Origin: Candidatus Uhrbacteria bacterium RIFCSPHIGHO2_02_FULL_53_13
GTDB lineage: Bacteria > Patescibacteriota > Patescibacteriia > UBA9934 > UBA11717
Length of the DNA stretch: 17,730 nucleotides
Assembly: GCA_001791035.1 (NCBI GenBank)
Contig: MGDX01000017.1
Span: 22,313-40,042 of the forward strand
Reading direction: 5' to 3'
In this document: positions 1-6,287 of the stretch, piece by piece
How positions within the stretch are numbered: the stretch's first letter is position 1
Layout: every line of letters begins with the position of its first letter
The notes under the pieces: generated by a model
The model's database searches: none
What the model was told of the DNA's origin: nothing
Seen by the model: only the letters and a program-made list of their open reading frames with translations
Program-made: the position numbers and the translations under genes

Positions 1-147
1 CATGGAGACCACCACGCCTTCCTCTGTGGTGACCAGCGACCAGAACAAATGCATCGGCTCAAGCTGTTGCTGGCCCACTTCGACCGCCTTGGCATGAGCC
101 GCCTGAATAGCTTCTTGAGCTTTGTTCGTGAAATTATTTGGCAACAT
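1..147 (-). CDS. clpB: ClpB-type AAA+ chaperone, N-terminal 49 codons only
   Basis: Partial gene running off the left edge; only the first 49 codons are visible. The translation begins MLPNNFTNKAQEAIQAAHAK and continues with LEPMHLFWSLVTTEEG. This matches the first Clp-N repeat of ClpB/ClpC proteins (F/L-T-x-K-A-x-E-A-I, then a P-x-H-L-x-x-x-L-x-x-E-E-G stretch). ClpB is a hexameric disaggregase that works with DnaK on heat-damaged proteins in the cytoplasm. The start is the ATG at 147; no clear Shine-Dalgarno site precedes it. A CIRCE operator and sigma-70 promoter lie directly upstream, which favours a heat-shock ClpB over a ClpC. The ATPase domains that would separate the two lie outside the window. 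Confidence 0.75.
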   Translation of the reverse strand, partial: MLPNNFTNKAQEAIQAAHAKAVEVGQQQLEPMHLFWSLVTTEEGVVVSM

Positions 148-173
148 ACTGTTTTCGTGTGTAAAAAACAGGA

Positions 174-200
174 CTGGCACTCTCAAGTGTAGAGTGCTAA
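174..200 (-). promoter_or_regulatory. CIRCE operator (HrcA binding site)
   Basis: Read on the minus strand this is TTAGCACTC, nine bases, then GAGTGCCAG. The CIRCE consensus is TTAGCACTC-N9-GAGTGCTAA, so one arm is perfect, the other matches 7 of 9, and the spacer is exactly nine. HrcA, the heat-shock repressor, binds this element in many bacteria. It sits 27 bp upstream of the clpB-like ATG and overlaps the spacer and -10 of the promoter there, so bound HrcA would block RNA polymerase. Confidence 0.9.
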
Positions 201-214
201 TTTGATTTTGTCAA
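186..214 (-). promoter_or_regulatory. Sigma-70 promoter of the clpB-type gene
   Basis: On the minus strand a perfect -35 TTGACA (214-209) is followed after 17 bp by a -10 of TACACT (191-186). Transcription would start near 179, giving a leader of about 32 nt before the ATG at 147. The -10 lies inside the CIRCE spacer, so the promoter is placed for direct repression by HrcA. Confidence 0.8.
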
Positions 215-242
215 ATGCAAACTGTGAACAACTGTGAGAGAA

Positions 243-328
243 GCTTGTGGCTTGTTGCTTGTTGCTCGTGGCGCCATGTGAGGCCGCGCTGTCCAGAAGT
301 AACTCGCAACAAGCCACTTGCGACGAGC
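243..328. repeat. Inverted pair of heptamer-repeat arrays
   Basis: At 243-270 there are four 7-bp units in a row: GCTTGTG, GCTTGTT, GCTTGTT, GCTCGTG. At 301-328 the other strand carries four similar units: GCTCGTC, GCAAGTG, GCTTGTT, GCGAGTT. The two 28-bp arrays face each other across 30 bp. Their best pairing is a perfect 12-bp inverted repeat (247-258 with 306-317) flanked by further pairs, so a transcript could fold into a long hairpin. No ORF covers it. It may be a dispersed intergenic repeat or a transcript-end structure between the divergent clpB and thpR genes; its function is unknown. Confidence 0.7.
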
Positions 329-349
329 CTCATTCTCCCTATTTTCTGC

Positions 350-358
350 TGTGGATAA
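350..358 (-). promoter_or_regulatory. Perfect DnaA box upstream of thpR
   Basis: TGTGGATAA on the plus strand is the exact complement of the DnaA box TTATCCACA. It lies 37 bp before the thpR ATG. The 14-mer TGTGGATAACTATG at 350-363 recurs exactly at 14327-14340 in the mreB upstream region. One isolated box could be chance; the shared flank makes that less likely. Confidence 0.5.
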
Positions 359-395
359 CTATGCTACGCTTTATGTGTTCGCCAAATTTTAGCTT

Positions 396-950
396 ATGAA
401 ACGCGTATTTCTAGCATTTGAGGTGCCAGAGCCTTCAAAAGCGGCCATTTTCGAGGTTCAAACAAAACTGCAACGCGCTGTTCGCAGTCAGTTTGTGACA
501 TGGATTCCCGAATCGCGTTGGCATATTACCGTGCAGTTTATTGGAGATGTTGATGATGTGTTGCTTGAGCAAATTAAGAATGTTCTGCACGATGTGCGCC
601 CTCGATCCATTGACTTGCAATGTTGGTGCGTCAACGTGCTTCCCATGCATAGCTCGCCGCGAAATCTTGTGCTCCAGTTTGCTGATTCGAATGGCACGGC
701 ATTCGCTCTACGGGATTGGTGGGCCAAATCCATTGGTCACCTTGGAATTTTGGCAGATACGCGCGCATGGGTTCCTCACGTGACTTTGGGTCGCATCCGC
801 GCGGGCAGGCAGTTGATGCATGAGTTCGTTTCTGAAACGCACGTACCAAAAACATTGATTCATGTTCGCGCATTGACGCTATTTGATTCCAAACTCACTC
901 ATGGCGGCGCAACGTATCATCCCTTGAGCAGTATTGACATGCTTGCATGA
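396..950 (+). CDS. thpR: RNA 2',3'-cyclic phosphodiesterase / 2'-5' RNA ligase (LigT family)
   Basis: A 184-aa protein of the 2H phosphoesterase superfamily, cytoplasmic. Both signature HxTx motifs are present: HITV at residues 43-46 and HVTL at 128-131. The two histidines and two threonines form the active site that opens 2',3'-cyclic phosphates and, in reverse, joins tRNA halves through 2'-5' bonds. The length fits bacterial ThpR (about 175-190 aa). The start MKRVFLAFEVPE matches the usual opening beta strand (R-x-F-x-A-x-x-x-P); no Shine-Dalgarno site is evident. It is the first gene of a rightward operon and overlaps the next start by 4 nt (ATGA). The in vivo substrate of this family is not well defined. 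Confidence 0.9.
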   Translation: MKRVFLAFEVPEPSKAAIFEVQTKLQRAVRSQFVTWIPESRWHITVQFIGDVDDVLLEQIKNVLHDVRPRSIDLQCWCVNVLPMHSSPRNLVLQFADSNGTAFALRDWWAKSIGHLGILADTRAWVPHVTLGRIRAGRQLMHEFVSETHVPKTLIHVRALTLFDSKLTHGGATYHPLSSIDMLA

Positions 951-1717
951 AAGCCTCGATTCAATTTTTTGGAATTCCCGTTGATCGTTTTAGTGCAGAT
1001 GAGCTTGAGCACACTCTTTTGTCCGCTATCAACGGAGATGAGCTCGTCACGATTGCGACCGTGAATCCGGAAATGCTGTTGACAGCCCGCGTTCAAGAAG
1101 GCGTCAGGCGAGCGCTTCGTCGCATAACGTACCGCATTCCAGACGGTGCCGGTATTTCGCTGGTGGCGCGTCTTTTGGGGTATGGGAAACTGGTACGCCA
1201 TCCGGGCTCCGATATGATTATTGATATCTGCCGCCTCTCTCGTCAACAGAACAAACGGGTATTGATTCTCGGAGGGTGGGGAACCATCACCAAGCGCGCC
1301 ATCGCGGTGCTCAAGCGTGCGTTTCCGGGTATTGATGTACATGGATTGAGCGACGTGCGTATTGGCATTGATCGTGAAGAATGGGATCAGCCGCACAACC
1401 TTATTGATCAGATTTCTGCCCATCGGCCGGACGTGTTGGCGGTGGCACTCGGTGGGGCAGGACAAGAACGACAGGAACGGTGGATTGCGGACCATGCGCA
1501 TAAAATCTCTGGACTCAAATTGGCCATTGGCATTGGAGGAGCTATTGACATGATTGCCGGAAGTACTCCGCGCGCGCCCGAGTGGATGCAAAAGGTTGGT
1601 ATTGAGTGGTTCTGGCGCCTCGCGATACAGCCGCGACGCGCCGGGCGCATTTTTCGCGCCGTGTTTGTCTTTCCAATACGCGCTGTGTTCGATAGAATGA
1701 GGCGACATGAGGCCTGA
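947..1717 (+). CDS. WecG/TagA/CpsF family glycosyltransferase
   Basis: A 256-aa GT26-family enzyme. Family members move N-acetylmannosamine or a related sugar from a UDP donor onto an undecaprenyl-diphosphate-linked GlcNAc at the inner face of the membrane, for teichoic acid, enterobacterial common antigen or capsule. Visible hallmarks are TVNPE at 38-42, PDGAGI at 65-70 with the conserved Asp66 (equivalent to the proposed catalytic base of TagA), GGAGQERQERW in the middle, and the signature GIGGAIDMIAG with RAPEW and GIEWFWRL near the C-terminus. The C-terminal region is basic (PRRAGRIFRAVF), as in TagA proteins that dock to the membrane. The start overlaps the thpR stop by 4 nt. Donor and acceptor sugars cannot be read from the sequence, so no narrower symbol is given. 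Confidence 0.88.
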   Translation: MKASIQFFGIPVDRFSADELEHTLLSAINGDELVTIATVNPEMLLTARVQEGVRRALRRITYRIPDGAGISLVARLLGYGKLVRHPGSDMIIDICRLSRQQNKRVLILGGWGTITKRAIAVLKRAFPGIDVHGLSDVRIGIDREEWDQPHNLIDQISAHRPDVLAVALGGAGQERQERWIADHAHKISGLKLAIGIGGAIDMIAGSTPRAPEWMQKVGIEWFWRLAIQPRRAGRIFRAVFVFPIRAVFDRMRRHEA

Positions 1718-3167
1718 ACGCACACGATTTGCTCCAAGTCCAACGGGCATGCTCCACATTGGCGGACTACGCACGGCTTTGTATGCATACTTTTTGGCAA
1801 AACAAACAAAAGGTGATTTTTTGTTGCGCATCGAGGACACGGATCAGTCACGCGAAATGGAGGGGGGTATTGAACACATCGTACGAACGCTCGATCGTGT
1901 GGGCATTGTGGCAGATGAAGGGCTGGTTTGGCGCGACGGCGCCATCGTTGAACGCGGCGACCGCGGTCCGTATGTCCAATCAAAACGCTTGGCGCTCTAT
2001 CGCGCGGCCGTGGGCATGCTCGTTGCTCAAGGAGACGCGTATTACTGTTTTTGTTCTCGCGAACGGCTCAATACCATTCGAGCAGAGCAACAACAGAACA
2101 AGCAGCAGCCTAAATATGATCGCCGTTGTTTGAAACTCTCTCCTGCAGATGTGCACGCACAACTTCAAAAAGGTGTTCCGCATGTGATTCGACTGCGCGT
2201 TCCAAAAGGGGAGTCGTATTGGAACGACGTGATTCGCGGTCCCGTGTCGTTTTCGAACGACGAGATGGACGATCAAGTCTTGCTGAAGTCGGATGGGTTT
2301 CCTACATACCATCTTGCCGTGGTCGTGGACGATCACGCTATGAACATCACGACCGTCATTCGCGGGGAAGAGTGGATTTCCTCCACGCCAAAACATCTCA
2401 TGCTCTACGCCATGCTGGGATACAAGGCACCGGCCTTTGCGCACGTACCGCTTCTCTTGAATCCCGATAAAACTAAGTTGAGTAAGCGCAAGGGCGATGT
2501 TTCCACGGAATCGTATTTGAATCGCGGATATCTACCGCACGCGCTCGTAAATTTTGTCTCGACGCTTGGATTCAATCCGCGAGCGGACAGGGAACTCTAT
2601 ACGATGGACGAATTGATTGCGGAGTTTCACCTGCGAAAAGTGAAAAAGAGTGGAGCCGTCGTCAACTTTGAAAAACTGGATTGGATGAACCGGCAGTACA
2701 TTCAGGTGATGTCAGATGCGGAACTTCTGCATGCGGTCGAACCGCTCGTTGAGCGATTACCTGAACAAGCGGAGCGCATCGTTCACGTGGAAAAGGAGCG
2801 TATCACGACGCTTGTTGAGTTGGCGAATACTCTTGAGATGTATTCTGAACCACCGACATTCAAAAATCCGCATGTGCTCGTGTGGAAAAATTCGGACGGG
2901 CACGATGCCGTAGTCATGCTTGAGCGGTGCGTAACGTTTCTTAAAGAGTATCACGGAGCCATGCAAGTTGATGCCATTGAAGCTTCTATGAAAGAATGGA
3001 TTGCGAAGGAAGGGTACGCGACGGGAAATGTTTTGTGGCCACTACGCGTGGCGTTGTCGGGACAGGAAAAATCCGCCAGTCCGTTTGAATACATCTATAT
3101 TTTGGGCGTCCACGCTGCAATAGAGCGTGTGCAAACAGCTATTCAAGCGCTTAAATGCTCTTCATGA
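1707..3167 (+). CDS. gltX: Glutamyl-tRNA synthetase
   Basis: A 486-aa class I aminoacyl-tRNA synthetase that charges tRNA with glutamate in the cytoplasm. The HIGH motif is HIGG at residues 17-20 after RFAPSPTGMLHIGG, and the KMSKS motif is KLSKR at 257-261 within DKTKLSKRKGD. Three of the four zinc-site positions of the E. coli enzyme are present with the same spacing (C-x-C, then 24 residues, then C in YDRRC); the fourth is Lys instead of His. The C-terminal third is the helical anticodon-binding region. The start overlaps the previous gene by 11 nt and has GAGG four bases upstream. Whether it also charges tRNA-Gln cannot be decided here. Confidence 0.95.
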   Translation: MRPERTRFAPSPTGMLHIGGLRTALYAYFLAKQTKGDFLLRIEDTDQSREMEGGIEHIVRTLDRVGIVADEGLVWRDGAIVERGDRGPYVQSKRLALYRAAVGMLVAQGDAYYCFCSRERLNTIRAEQQQNKQQPKYDRRCLKLSPADVHAQLQKGVPHVIRLRVPKGESYWNDVIRGPVSFSNDEMDDQVLLKSDGFPTYHLAVVVDDHAMNITTVIRGEEWISSTPKHLMLYAMLGYKAPAFAHVPLLLNPDKTKLSKRKGDVSTESYLNRGYLPHALVNFVSTLGFNPRADRELYTMDELIAEFHLRKVKKSGAVVNFEKLDWMNRQYIQVMSDAELLHAVEPLVERLPEQAERIVHVEKERITTLVELANTLEMYSEPPTFKNPHVLVWKNSDGHDAVVMLERCVTFLKEYHGAMQVDAIEASMKEWIAKEGYATGNVLWPLRVALSGQEKSASPFEYIYILGVHAAIERVQTAIQALKCSS

Positions 3168-4372
3168 CCTTTCAGCTCACCAAACCGTTCATGCATTGTA
3201 CGACACTCATTGTCGTGGCATTGGGGTTTATGATTTCCGCATCGTCGTTTGCTCAAGTCTCCAACGATTTATCGCGCTCGATTGAAAACAAGGAGGCGGA
3301 AATTGAGGGTGTTCAGCGTAAAATTAAGGATTATGAGTCGAAAATTCAACAATACGAAGCGCAAGAGCAGTCGCTTTCGAGTGAACTGGCCATTTTGGAG
3401 AATCGCGCAAAGCGCACGGAGTTAAATATCCAAGAAAACGAGTTGGCCATTTCAAAATCAGAGCTTGAGATTCGCGAAACCCAAGCGCGCATTCATGAAA
3501 CGGAAAGCCAAATCGAGATGCAGAAAACATTGATTGCCGATGTTCTGCACGAATTGCACATCGCGGACGACGATTCGCCCATTGAGCTCATTTTCGGCAA
3601 CGATCAATTCTCCGATTTTTTTGATCAGATTCAGTACCTCGAATTGTTGCAGAGTGACTTACAAACATCCATTCAGAATGTGCAAGCACTGCAATCTTCG
3701 CTTGTGGGCTCACGGGAGCAAGAAGAACAACATAAAGAGCGTCTGCTTTCCATACGCAAAACGCTCGAAGATGCGCGTGTGCGTTTGGAAGCCGAACAAC
3801 GTGCCAAGGACGTACTGTTGGCACATACCGAGCGTAATGAGGCGCAGTTTCGGGTGCTTTTGAGTGAATTGCGCGCGGAACAGCAGTTCATCAACGCAGA
3901 GATTTTTCGTTTGCAGGACCAGCTTTCCAAGCAGTTGCAGGAAAATGATCAAGTGGCGGGCGGTCCAACGATCATGAGTTGGCCGGTTTCAAATCCAACG
4001 TTGACGGCTCGATTTCACGATCCGACTTATCCGTATCGTCATTTGTTTGAACACTCGGGGTTGGATATGGCGGTTCCGCAGAAAAGTCCGGTACGCGCGG
4101 CGGCTCCAGGATACGTGGCATGGACGCGCACGGGCCGCAGTTACGGTAACTACATTATGGTGATTCACACCAACGGGATTGCGACATTGTACGCGCATTT
4201 GTCGGGATTTAATGTCACGGCCGATCAGTTTGTAGAGAGGGGAGAGACCATTGGTTTTTCCGGCGGAATGCCTGGAACGCCGGGTGCTGGCCTGTCAACG
4301 GGCCCGCACTTGCACTTTGAAGTGCGCGAGAACGGCATCCCCGTGAATCCGGAAAATTACCTTGTAAACTAG
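3155..4372 (+). CDS. Secreted coiled-coil murein hydrolase with LytM/M23 peptidase domain
   Basis: A 405-aa EnvC/NlpD-like protein. Residues about 13-34 form a signal peptide (hydrophobic VALGFMISASSFAQ). Residues about 38-260 are rich in E, Q, L and K with heptad spacing, indicating long coiled coils. The C-terminal domain from about 275 is peptidase family M23. All zinc and catalytic positions are present: H300 and D304 (HSGLD), H348 (LYAHL), H385 and H387 (HLH). Unlike E. coli EnvC, which is a degenerate activator, this one should therefore cut peptidoglycan cross-links itself, outside the membrane. The start is uncertain: ATG 3155 overlaps gltX by 13 nt, while in-frame ATG 3164 gives the ATGA overlap seen elsewhere in the window. 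It is the last gene of the operon. Confidence 0.9.
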   Translation: MLFMTFQLTKPFMHCTTLIVVALGFMISASSFAQVSNDLSRSIENKEAEIEGVQRKIKDYESKIQQYEAQEQSLSSELAILENRAKRTELNIQENELAISKSELEIRETQARIHETESQIEMQKTLIADVLHELHIADDDSPIELIFGNDQFSDFFDQIQYLELLQSDLQTSIQNVQALQSSLVGSREQEEQHKERLLSIRKTLEDARVRLEAEQRAKDVLLAHTERNEAQFRVLLSELRAEQQFINAEIFRLQDQLSKQLQENDQVAGGPTIMSWPVSNPTLTARFHDPTYPYRHLFEHSGLDMAVPQKSPVRAAAPGYVAWTRTGRSYGNYIMVIHTNGIATLYAHLSGFNVTADQFVERGETIGFSGGMPGTPGAGLSTGPHLHFEVRENGIPVNPENYLVN

Positions 4373-4548
4373 GCGATTCAGCGTTTTTTTTGTTCTGTAC
4401 GGCTTGACAGCCCATAAGAGTCTCTTTGCGGAAAAAACCGCATCATCGGACGCTTGACCTCTTCAGCGAGACCCCGCCCACCTTCAGGGCGGGGAACTTG
4501 TTATTGCGAGTTCTGAAAAGCTATCAAAATGACGGCGGAAGGAGAGGA
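4373..4548. other. Intergenic stretch with a GC-rich hairpin
   Basis: This follows the LytM gene. An eight-T run at 4384-4391 has no strong stem before it. A small hairpin TGCGG/CCGCA lies at about 4428-4443. A perfect 8-bp stem, CCCCGCCC at 4472-4479 and GGGCGGGG at 4487-4494, has the loop ACCTTCA. This stem and CTTCAG-type loop resemble the terminal hairpins of IS200/IS605 elements, but no transposase or TnpB remnant is visible. A weak promoter, TTGTTA (4498-4503) and TATCAA (4522-4527), precedes the small ORF that follows. Confidence 0.4.
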
Positions 4549-4800
4549 ATGCGAAGAGTCGCGCAATATACCTTTTACGACGCCCGTAGAATTGACCACA
4601 TCTTGAAGTTGGTGTGTTGGATGGCCAATATCTCAAATTTGCGTGCGCAATTTGATATTGAAGATGTCCTTTCTATCATTGTAAACTCCGTTGCTAGCGT
4701 TGCTCGACAATCCACGAACATCGGCTTCGACGAACTGTTCTGCGTTCGCAATGACGCTACTATAGTCACAACACGTTTCATCGTTTCCCTGTCAGGCTAG
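4549..4800 (+). CDS. Possible small protein of 83 aa, unknown
   Basis: A weak candidate. The ATG at 4549 is preceded by AAGGAGAGGA (4539-4548), one of the best Shine-Dalgarno matches in the window, and by a weak promoter at 4498-4527. The predicted protein starts MRRVAQYTFYDARR and looks mostly helical, with no membrane span and no motif I recognise. Against it: the stretch 4627-4660 is an imperfect palindrome, there is no operon context, and it stands alone between convergent operons. It could equally be a non-coding RNA region or a decayed gene. The reading frame stays open upstream to 4426, but nothing supports a start there. Confidence 0.3.
   Translation: MRRVAQYTFYDARRIDHILKLVCWMANISNLRAQFDIEDVLSIIVNSVASVARQSTNIGFDELFCVRNDATIVTTRFIVSLSG
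4627..4660. repeat. Long imperfect palindrome
   Basis: The left arm CAATATCTCAAATTTGCG and the complement of the right arm, CAATATCAAATTGCG, match along their length apart from a 2-nt and a 1-nt bulge, around a TG centre. RNA from either strand could fold into a stem of about 15 bp. It lies inside the doubtful 83-aa ORF. No T-run follows, so it is not a standard terminator. Confidence 0.5.
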
Positions 4801-4886
4801 AGGGAAGAACTCTAGTGTCGTACAATATATCACATGAAACCGCTGTCATCTTTGCGCACGAAGAGAATCAATGTCGCTAACCGATA

Positions 4887-4903
4887 CGAGCCTCACGGCC
4901 TCG
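4887..4903 (-). terminator. Hairpin just after the leftward operon end
   Basis: Three bases beyond the stop codon at 4908-4906, the minus strand can fold CGAG-(G)-CC, a GTGA loop, then GGCTCG: six base pairs, one bulged G and a GNRA-type tetraloop. There is no U-tract after it, so it may protect the mRNA 3' end or mark Rho-dependent termination instead of being a standard intrinsic terminator. Confidence 0.35.
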
Positions 4904-4905
4904 GC

Positions 4906-5448
4906 TTATACCTCTGTCACTGGCTGTGCCGTCAGGTCAATCACCCACTGTGTCGTTGATTGAATCCTAAACAGGTTGACCGAGATTTCGTAGATTAAGT
5001 CTGAAACAGTGGAATAGTTCGTTTCATTCAGAACAAACTCCACGCGAGATAGACTCTCCTCGCCCACGAGATCCTCACTCACGACGAGATTGCGTGCTCG
5101 CGTAAGAGACGGAATTTCTCGTTGCATACGTGCCATGCCCTCTTGCAAAGTACGATCCATCGGCGGCGTCCCGCGAATGACAAACGTCGTGCTCGTTACC
5201 GAATCTGTTGAGATCCAAATCGTGTTTCCGACAGGATCCGCCACGCGTACACCTCCTTTTCCCTGTTGGCGTGATTGCAAAACTGCCTTTGGCAACGTGG
5301 TGGCAATAACGGTGGTGATGTGATCCGGAAGAGCGTTCGGTGCTTCTGCCGCTTTCTTTGCGCCGGGAGCAAACTGTCTTGACGCCAAAATAATTCCCGA
5401 GGCAATCAGGATGGCGACCACATAAAACAGCACGGTTTTTGCATTCAT
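4906..5448 (-). CDS. Unknown single-span membrane protein, last gene of the lysS operon
   Basis: A 180-aa protein I do not recognise. Residues about 5-22 (TVLFYVVAILIASGIILA) form one membrane helix or uncleaved signal anchor. The rest, about 155 residues, is hydrophilic with predicted alternating strands and would lie outside the cytoplasm. No cysteines or catalytic motifs stand out. It starts 3 nt after the stop codon of the FtsQ-like gene, so the two are probably co-translated. Both have the same plan (short inside tail, one span, extracytoplasmic domain), which suggests a shared envelope role; that is inference. Confidence 0.75.
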   Translation of the reverse strand: MNAKTVLFYVVAILIASGIILASRQFAPGAKKAAEAPNALPDHITTVIATTLPKAVLQSRQQGKGGVRVADPVGNTIWISTDSVTSTTFVIRGTPPMDRTLQEGMARMQREIPSLTRARNLVVSEDLVGEESLSRVEFVLNETNYSTVSDLIYEISVNLFRIQSTTQWVIDLTAQPVTEV

Positions 5449-5451
5449 ACG

Positions 5452-6285
5452 TCAATGATAATACAGACGATTTTCATAGCGTAAATCAATATACGTGAGT
5501 TCTGAAAGATCAACAAGCTGTTTGTTGATGAGCACCACGAGTTTATACAGTTGAGCATCAAGATCGCGATCCAGTGAAAAGTAGAGCGCGAGCCCCGCGT
5601 CCGTATAGATGTTGAGCCGCGTGGAGTCATCCGTGAGTTCGGCGCGTGTCGGTGTGAGCAGTGTCTGTTGACGCAACTGCTCGATGGCGGACAGGGCGAC
5701 GTCTAATTGCTCAACCGACAACGCCGTAACGGCTTGAGTCATGTCAAACGAATCAGGCAACTCCAAGGTTGGAAATTGAGCAAACACTCCCGCAACGGTC
5801 AGCTGAATGCGTTCCACATCTTCCACGGCGCCGATGATGCGTCCATTGCGGTCCAGTTCGTAAAGCACGTCTTTGTGGAGCGCGTAGTAGCGCGTGATGC
5901 GCTGGTCATATTGAATGGAGATGACTCCCTTGCGACGGACGGTCTTCACGGCATGAAAGCGCTCGGTGTCCATGAGGGCTTTGTCCAGAGACTCTAGTGT
6001 GCCAAACACACGATGGGACCTCGGAATCAAAAAAAATATTTTTGAAGCAAGCCACGCATCCGTTGTCTCGCGTACCAGCGTTGTGAGCTCGTCGTTCCCT
6101 TCCGGCAATTCATACCGCGTGCTGTACATGCTCCGTGGCACAAAGAGCAAAACACAGACGCCCGATGTGAGTAACAAAACGATGCCTATGCGCCATATCC
6201 AGCGCGCACGCTGTGTTGAAGATGGCTCCCGAAAAAAGGGGTTTCTTTGTGCGTGACGATACGATGCAACTCGTTTTGTGCGCAT
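5452..6285 (-). CDS. FtsQ/DivIB-like membrane protein with POTRA-type domain
   Basis: A 277-aa bitopic protein. A basic N-terminal tail (MRTKRVASYRHAQR) is followed by a membrane helix at about residues 29-49 and an extracytoplasmic region. The part with FHAVKTVRRKGVISIQYDQRI, then YALHKDVLYELDRNGRIIG, follows the FtsQ pattern: a POTRA-like domain, the V-x-R-x-x-P-x-x-L-x-I-x-V-x-E-R-type stretch, and a 'y-x-hD-x-x-G-x-h' turn. FtsQ/DivIB links early and late divisome proteins at the septum. The frame is open further upstream, but that part overlaps serS in another frame; the ATG at 6285, 2 nt after the serS stop, is the natural start. Sequence conservation is low, so a different single-span protein remains possible. 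Confidence 0.5.
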   Translation of the reverse strand: MRTKRVASYRHAQRNPFFREPSSTQRARWIWRIGIVLLLTSGVCVLLFVPRSMYSTRYELPEGNDELTTLVRETTDAWLASKIFFLIPRSHRVFGTLESLDKALMDTERFHAVKTVRRKGVISIQYDQRITRYYALHKDVLYELDRNGRIIGAVEDVERIQLTVAGVFAQFPTLELPDSFDMTQAVTALSVEQLDVALSAIEQLRQQTLLTPTRAELTDDSTRLNIYTDAGLALYFSLDRDLDAQLYKLVVLINKQLVDLSELTYIDLRYENRLYYH

Positions 6286-6287
6286 GA

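Noticed and set aside
917..1840. 307-aa open frame on the minus strand
   Set aside because: It lies wholly opposite thpR, the glycosyltransferase and gltX, which have clear family motifs; its translation has no recognisable domain and is Arg/Asn-rich as antisense frames often are.
4426..4548. N-terminal extension of the small orphan ORF
   Set aside because: It runs through the GC-rich hairpin and has no ribosome binding site; the only supported start is the ATG at 4549.
4373..4905. RNase P RNA, tmRNA or SRP RNA in the spacer
   Set aside because: None of their conserved cores was found, such as the RNase P GAGGAAAGTC block, a tRNA-like CCA end, or the SRP GGAAG/AGCA loop.
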